64,000 bases of DNA from Halospina sp040196175 (lineage in GTDB: Bacteria > Pseudomonadota > Gammaproteobacteria > Pseudomonadales > Oleiphilaceae). The notes beneath the pieces are model-generated. The model had not been told where the DNA came from. It saw nothing but the letters and a program-made list of their open reading frames with translations, and did no database searches. The stretch spans positions 372,001 through 436,000 of the forward strand of contig NZ_JBEFNF010000001.1 of assembly GCF_040196175.1 (NCBI RefSeq). The letters run 5' to 3'. Shown piece after piece: positions 59,778-64,000 of this stretch. The first letter of the stretch is position 1. Each line of letters opens with the position of its first letter. Both the position numbers and the translations under genes were made by a program.

Positions 59778-61811
59778 GTGAAGAAACTGCTAGCACCTGC
59801 CATTCTGCTGATGAACAGACTGAAGATCGTCTATAAGTTCAGTCTCATCAGCGTTTTGTTCCTGCTGCCCATCGTTGGTCTTGGCTACCTTTTGGTGAGT
59901 CAGCTGAACGCGTCCATCGATGATCTGGATCGGGCCATCGGCGGTACACAAGCCGTGGCTGAAGCCAATGATCTGGTGCGTAGCGCCCAACGATACCGTG
60001 ATTACCAGACGGTGGTGCGGGTGCGCGAGCTGGAGGGTGAACTCCAGGAAAAGTCACAGCAGGCTCAGGCCTCCGTGACCGAGCAGCTGCAGGGACTGCG
60101 TGATTATGCCAGCAATCTTGAAAACGGCGATACGTTGAAGGCGCAGCTGGATGAGGTAACCGGATCCTGGGAGCGGATGCTGGAGGAAAATCAGTACCTT
60201 CAGACAGCGGACCGCCAATTCAATCTCTACGACCAGTTTTTCCAGAAGACTTTGGCGCTGCGCAACACAGTGGTTCAGGTAAGCGGACTGGGTCAGGATC
60301 CCTCCAATAGTGTTCAGATGCTTCTGGAACTGATCATCAACGGGATCACGCCCGTGGTCGACGAAATGGGGCAGGCCCGCTCTTTCGGAATCTATGGGCT
60401 TAACGAGGGCCGGCTTTCCGGCCAGCTCAGTAAGCGTATGAATGGTATCTACGACAACCTTACGAACGTGAGCAATCAGCTCCAGACAGCGTTTAATCTT
60501 GGGTTCGACGCGGCGCCGGTCATCGGTCAGCGCTTCACTCAGGATGCCGAGCAGCTCGGCAAGGCCCCTGTTGAAGTCCGCGATCTGATGGAAACGAAGG
60601 TCATCACTCCCTTCCGCCTTGAATACCCGGCTGGGGATTATGATGCGGAGGTCTCGAAGCCCATCGGTGAGCTGTATTCACTGAGTGATGAACTGCTAGG
60701 CGCCATCCGTGGCAAACTGAAGGAGCGCATGGCCAGTGAACGCCAACAACGAACCGTCATTTTCGCCTCGCTGGCGGTGGTGCTGATGATCATTGTCTGG
60801 CTGTACACCGGCTTCTACTACTCCGTACGCACGGCTGTCCAGAATTTCGCCGACGCCGCCCGCCGCGTTTCGGACGGCGATATGCGGGTCCAGCTGGAAC
60901 TCAACAGTCATGACGAACTGGGCGAACTGAGCACCGAGTTCAACGGTATGACGGAGAGTATCCGAGAGCTGGTCGAATCGGTGCGCGCAACGGTGAATCA
61001 GGTGGATCAACAGGCCCGGCGCGTTAATGAGACGGCCACATCCAATTCAGATGCCGTATCACGTCAGATGCAGGAAACCGATCAGATCAATGATGCCATG
61101 AAGCAGATGGTGGAGACGGTTCAGGAAGTGGCGAAGAGTTCCCAGCAAGCGCTGGACAATGCCAATGAGGCGGACTCAGAGGCAGAGCAGGGCCAGGATG
61201 TGGTTGGCGACTCTGTCCAGACCATTAATCGGCTGGCCGAGGAGATCAAGGGGGCCGCGGACGTTATCAACCGAGTCAGCGAAGACAGCAGCAGCATCAG
61301 TCAGGTACTGAATGAGATCAAGGCGATTGCTGAACAGACCAACCTTCTTGCTCTCAATGCTGCGATCGAGGCGGCGCGGGCCGGCGAACAGGGGCGTGGC
61401 TTCGCCGTGGTCGCGGATGAGGTGCGTTCACTGTCGCAACGCACACACAAGTCCACGGAAGAGATTGAGGAGATGGTCAGTCGCCTGCAATCCGGCGTTA
61501 AGGATGCTGTGACCGCCATGAACAACAGTCACGAAGTCACCAATGAGACGGTGACCAAATCCGGCGAGGTTACCGAGGCACTGGAGAACATCGTTAACGC
61601 CATTCGCCGTATTGTGGATATGAGCCAGCAGATTGCGCAGGCGGCCGAGGAGCAGTCAGCAGTGGCTCACAACATCAACAGTAATGTTGAAACGATTTCC
61701 GGAGTGGGTCGTGAGACTGCGGGTAATGCTGAAGAAACCCTTGCGGCCAGTCGTGAGCTTGCTGACCTGACCGCATCGCTCCACGAGCAGGTGGAGCGGT
61801 TCAGGGTTTAG
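59778..61811 (+). CDS. Methyl-accepting chemotaxis protein
   Basis: This 677-residue transmembrane chemoreceptor has a first helix at residues ~17-37, then a large, predicted all-helical periplasmic sensor (~38-330) long enough for a helical bimodular (HBM) type. The second helix (~330-350) contains LAVVLMIIVWLYTGFYY, and a HAMP domain follows (~352-405). The signalling domain has the hairpin tip AIAEQTNLLALNAAIEAARA around residue 520 and VVADEVRSLSQRT. There is no C-terminal NWETF-like CheR/CheB tether. The start is GTG 59778 with GGAGG eight bases ahead. The ligand is unknown. Its last 11 bases overlap the convergent adenosyltransferase gene. Confidence 0.95.
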   Translation: MKKLLAPAILLMNRLKIVYKFSLISVLFLLPIVGLGYLLVSQLNASIDDLDRAIGGTQAVAEANDLVRSAQRYRDYQTVVRVRELEGELQEKSQQAQASVTEQLQGLRDYASNLENGDTLKAQLDEVTGSWERMLEENQYLQTADRQFNLYDQFFQKTLALRNTVVQVSGLGQDPSNSVQMLLELIINGITPVVDEMGQARSFGIYGLNEGRLSGQLSKRMNGIYDNLTNVSNQLQTAFNLGFDAAPVIGQRFTQDAEQLGKAPVEVRDLMETKVITPFRLEYPAGDYDAEVSKPIGELYSLSDELLGAIRGKLKERMASERQQRTVIFASLAVVLMIIVWLYTGFYYSVRTAVQNFADAARRVSDGDMRVQLELNSHDELGELSTEFNGMTESIRELVESVRATVNQVDQQARRVNETATSNSDAVSRQMQETDQINDAMKQMVETVQEVAKSSQQALDNANEADSEAEQGQDVVGDSVQTINRLAEEIKGAADVINRVSEDSSSISQVLNEIKAIAEQTNLLALNAAIEAARAGEQGRGFAVVADEVRSLSQRTHKSTEEIEEMVSRLQSGVKDAVTAMNNSHEVTNETVTKSGEVTEALENIVNAIRRIVDMSQQIAQAAEEQSAVAHNINSNVETISGVGRETAGNAEETLAASRELADLTASLHEQVERFRV

Positions 61812-62367
61812 GCTTGCTCATCTGCTGATCCCAGAGGACCTCAGCTGCCCCTTCGCGGCGGGCCAGTACCCGGGCTGCGACAAAAAGGAAGTCTGAAAGC
61901 CGATTCAGGTACTGGCGGGCATCCGGGTTGATGGACTCCTCGTGCCCGAGCGCCACCGTGATGCGCTCCGCGCGGCGAGACACGGCTCTTGCCATGTGGC
62001 ACTGCGCTGCGGGCATGGAGCCGCCTGGAAGCACGAAGTTCTTCAGCGGTGGCAGGTCCTGGTTCCAGTGATCCAGAGTGCCTTCCAGCCAGTCAATGTG
62101 GCTGTCAGCCACCACTCTGCTGCCTGGGATAGCGAATTCGCCACCGAGATCGAAAAGGTGGTGCTGTACCCGTTGCAGGACTTCTTTCAGCGCCTGTTCT
62201 TCTACACCGAGTGACTCGACCAGAATGCCCATCTGGGCGTTGAGCTCGTCCATGGTACCCATGGCTTCCACCCGCAGGCTGTTCTTGGCAATACGGTTGC
62301 CATCGGCAAGGCCGGTGGTGCCGTCATCCCCGGTGCGGGTGTAGATCTTGGAGAGGCGGTTACCCAT
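61801..62367 (-). CDS. Cob(I)alamin adenosyltransferase, PduO type
   Basis: This enzyme adds the adenosyl group to corrinoids to make the B12 coenzyme form. The 188-residue protein has the PduO-type pattern: the ATP-binding KIYTRTGDDGTTGLADG at the N-terminus, GTMDELNAQMG, and FVLPGGSMPAAQCHMARAV with RRAERI and YLNRLSDFLFVAARVL. It lies downstream of valS on the same strand by 46 bases. No other cobalamin gene is near, so it may serve salvage. Confidence 0.94.
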   Translation of the reverse strand: MGNRLSKIYTRTGDDGTTGLADGNRIAKNSLRVEAMGTMDELNAQMGILVESLGVEEQALKEVLQRVQHHLFDLGGEFAIPGSRVVADSHIDWLEGTLDHWNQDLPPLKNFVLPGGSMPAAQCHMARAVSRRAERITVALGHEESINPDARQYLNRLSDFLFVAARVLARREGAAEVLWDQQMSKPKP

Positions 62368-62413
62368 GCGTCTATCCGTTTTTGGTTATGACTGACTTTG
62401 GAAATACGATGCT

Positions 62414-64000
62414 TTACAGCGCCCGGATCTGTTCCAGCTGCTCATTAAGGCGCTGGCGCTGACTGTTTGCGTCCGCCAGCTTGGCCTTTTCCTTCTCGAC
62501 TACTTCGGCAGGGGCCTTTTCCACAAAGCCAGCGTTGCTGAGCTTGCCGTTGAGTCGCTGAATCTCCTTGTCGAGCTTTTCCAGTTCACGACTCAGGCGT
62601 GCGATCTCCTCATCTTTATCAATGAGGTTGGCCATGGGGACCAGGACTTCCAGTTCGCCCACCAGCTGCGTCGCGCACAGGGGAGAGTCCGCGGTTACCC
62701 AGTCGATGCTTTCAAGCTTGGCGAGAGATTTCAGGAAGGCGCGGTTGGCCTCCAGTCGCTCGCGGTCCTGCTCGTCGCCATAGCGCAGCAGAACCGGCAG
62801 GGCTCTGGCCGGGGAAATGTTCATCTCGCCGCGGATGTTGCGCACGGCCTCGATGACGCCCTTGAGCCATTCAATATCCGTTTCGGCTGACGCGTCCTCC
62901 AGAGCGGGGTTGGGTTCCGGATAGGGCTGCAGCATCACCGTTTCCCCGGCAATGCCGGCCAGAGGCGCGACGCGCTGCCAGATCTCTTCGGTGATGAAGG
63001 GCAGCAGCGGGTGGGCCAAACGGAGTACGGTCTCCAGAACCTGAATCAGTGTCCGGCGTGTACCGCGCTTGCGCTCGGTGGTCGCGCTCTCGTCATAGAG
63101 CACTGGTTTGGACAGTTCCAGATACCAGTCACAGTACTCATTCCAGAGAAAATCGTAGATGCTTTGAGCGATACGGTCGAAGCGGTACTGGTCGAAGAAG
63201 CCATTGGTCTCGTCAACGCAGGTCTGAAGCCGGCTCAGGATCCAGCGGTCAGCAAGTGACAGCTCGAGGGGGGCGTCCGACACGCCGCAGTCCTGTGCCT
63301 CGGTGTTCATGAGCACATAGCGGGCGGCGTTCCAGAGCTTGTTGCAGAAGTTACGGTAGCCCTCCAGGCGCTTCATATCCCAGTTGATGTCGCGCCCTGT
63401 TGTTGCCAGTGCCGCCAGAGTGAAACGCAGTGCATCTGTGCCGTGGGGCTGGATGCCATCCGGGAACTCTTTCCGAGTGTTTTGGGCGATCTTTTCGGCC
63501 AGCTGCGGCTGCATCATGTTGGCCGTGCGCTTGGCAACCAGATCCTCGCAGCTGATGCCGTCGATCATGTCCATAGGGTCGAGTACGTTGCCCTTGGACT
63601 TGGACATCTTGTTACCGTGCTCATCGCGGATCAGCCCGGTTACATACACCTGCTGGAATGGCACCTGGGGCGATCCATCATCGTGTTTCATGAACTGCAT
63701 CGTCATCATGATCATCCGGGCGACCCAGAAGAAGATGATATCGAAACCGGTTACGAGCACACTGGTAGGGTGGAAAGTGCGCAGGTGTTCAGTGTCCTCG
63801 GGCCAGCCCAGGGTGCCGAAGGTCCAGAGAGCGGAGCTGAACCAGGTGTCGAGAACATCCTCGTCCTGCTCCAAAGAACACGTCTCTCCCAGTCCGTACT
63901 TGTGGCGCACTTCCTGTTCTGTCCGGCCAACGTAGACGTTGCCTTCGCTGTCGTACCACGCCGGAATGCGATGCCCCCACCACAGCTGCCGGGAGATGCA
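62414..64000 (-). CDS. valS: Valyl-tRNA synthetase, C-terminal part (5' end outside window)
   Basis: The frame is open to the right edge, and its first visible codons read CISRQLWWGHRIPAWY, a central ValS segment, so roughly 528 residues of a ~950-residue enzyme are present. Seen are YGLGETCSLEQDEDVLDTWFSS, HGNKMSKSKGNVLDPMD (class I KMSKS loop), GTDALRFTLA, the anticodon-binding domain and the C-terminal coiled coil (LSRELEKLDKEIQRLNGKLSN) typical of ValS. An internal Met at 63910 is not the start. Confidence 0.98.
   Translation of the reverse strand, partial: CISRQLWWGHRIPAWYDSEGNVYVGRTEQEVRHKYGLGETCSLEQDEDVLDTWFSSALWTFGTLGWPEDTEHLRTFHPTSVLVTGFDIIFFWVARMIMMTMQFMKHDDGSPQVPFQQVYVTGLIRDEHGNKMSKSKGNVLDPMDMIDGISCEDLVAKRTANMMQPQLAEKIAQNTRKEFPDGIQPHGTDALRFTLAALATTGRDINWDMKRLEGYRNFCNKLWNAARYVLMNTEAQDCGVSDAPLELSLADRWILSRLQTCVDETNGFFDQYRFDRIAQSIYDFLWNEYCDWYLELSKPVLYDESATTERKRGTRRTLIQVLETVLRLAHPLLPFITEEIWQRVAPLAGIAGETVMLQPYPEPNPALEDASAETDIEWLKGVIEAVRNIRGEMNISPARALPVLLRYGDEQDRERLEANRAFLKSLAKLESIDWVTADSPLCATQLVGELEVLVPMANLIDKDEEIARLSRELEKLDKEIQRLNGKLSNAGFVEKAPAEVVEKEKAKLADANSQRQRLNEQLEQIRAL

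Overview
The window is a gene-dense stretch (about 60% G+C by eye) of a Gammaproteobacterium chromosome. Its core gene order is of the Pseudomonas / Marinobacter / Oceanospirillales type: pyrG-kdsA-eno-ftsB-ispD-ispF-truD-surE-pcm-DUF368-nlpD-rpoS; mrp-DUF2062-dcd beside metG; rnfABCDGE-nth; purN-purM divergent from DUF2066-hda; nadC and ampD-ampE. No rRNA, tRNA, CRISPR array or prophage was found. The genus cannot be fixed from sequence alone.

Layout. 1-6.5 kb holds a mixed set: the tail of a YgjV-like membrane protein, an AbiTii-domain gene with a perfect hairpin just ahead of its ribosome binding site, a luciferase-like oxidoreductase, a KefB-type K+/H+ antiporter, a flavin dehydrogenase and a decayed SO_0444-type metal permease. 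6.6-17.5 kb is the pyrG-to-rpoS block, in which most genes overlap by ATGA. 17.6-25 kb is a heavy-metal efflux locus: a CDF exporter divergent from a His-rich small protein and a CzcCBA-like tripartite pump. 25.1-31.6 kb carries a chalcone isomerase-like secreted protein, nth and the Rnf electron-transport operon. 41.8-64 kb is housekeeping again: metG, mrp, dcd, avtA, purNM, hda, a ParA-like ATPase, nadC, ampDE, a chemoreceptor, a corrinoid adenosyltransferase and the 3' part of valS.

The accessory island is 31.7-41.85 kb, inserted between rnfA and metG. It encodes a PEP-CTERM-like exported protein, a 1522-residue secreted protein (VWA, two PKD, Fn3, ten cadherin/He_PIG-like repeats), and a 988-residue protein with a transglutaminase-like fold whose catalytic Cys is replaced by Ala. 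That last protein ends in a short, hydrophobic, lower-G+C tip, and its stop codon overlaps a small two-helix membrane protein. Downstream lie fragments of a former second copy of both large genes, then a truncated IS481-type transposase with an in-frame stop. This architecture (long exported scaffold, constant pre-tip motif, variable tip, small overlapping gene, displaced fragments, IS relic) resembles a contact-dependent or polymorphic toxin/immunity locus. From memory, the metG-rnf interval of P. aeruginosa also holds effector/immunity genes (tse3/tsi3, pldA/tli5). The toxin/immunity reading is an inference and is the main lead from this window.

Start codons were chosen from Shine-Dalgarno spacing and family N-termini. 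Percent identities and helix counts are by eye; no database search or structure prediction was run.
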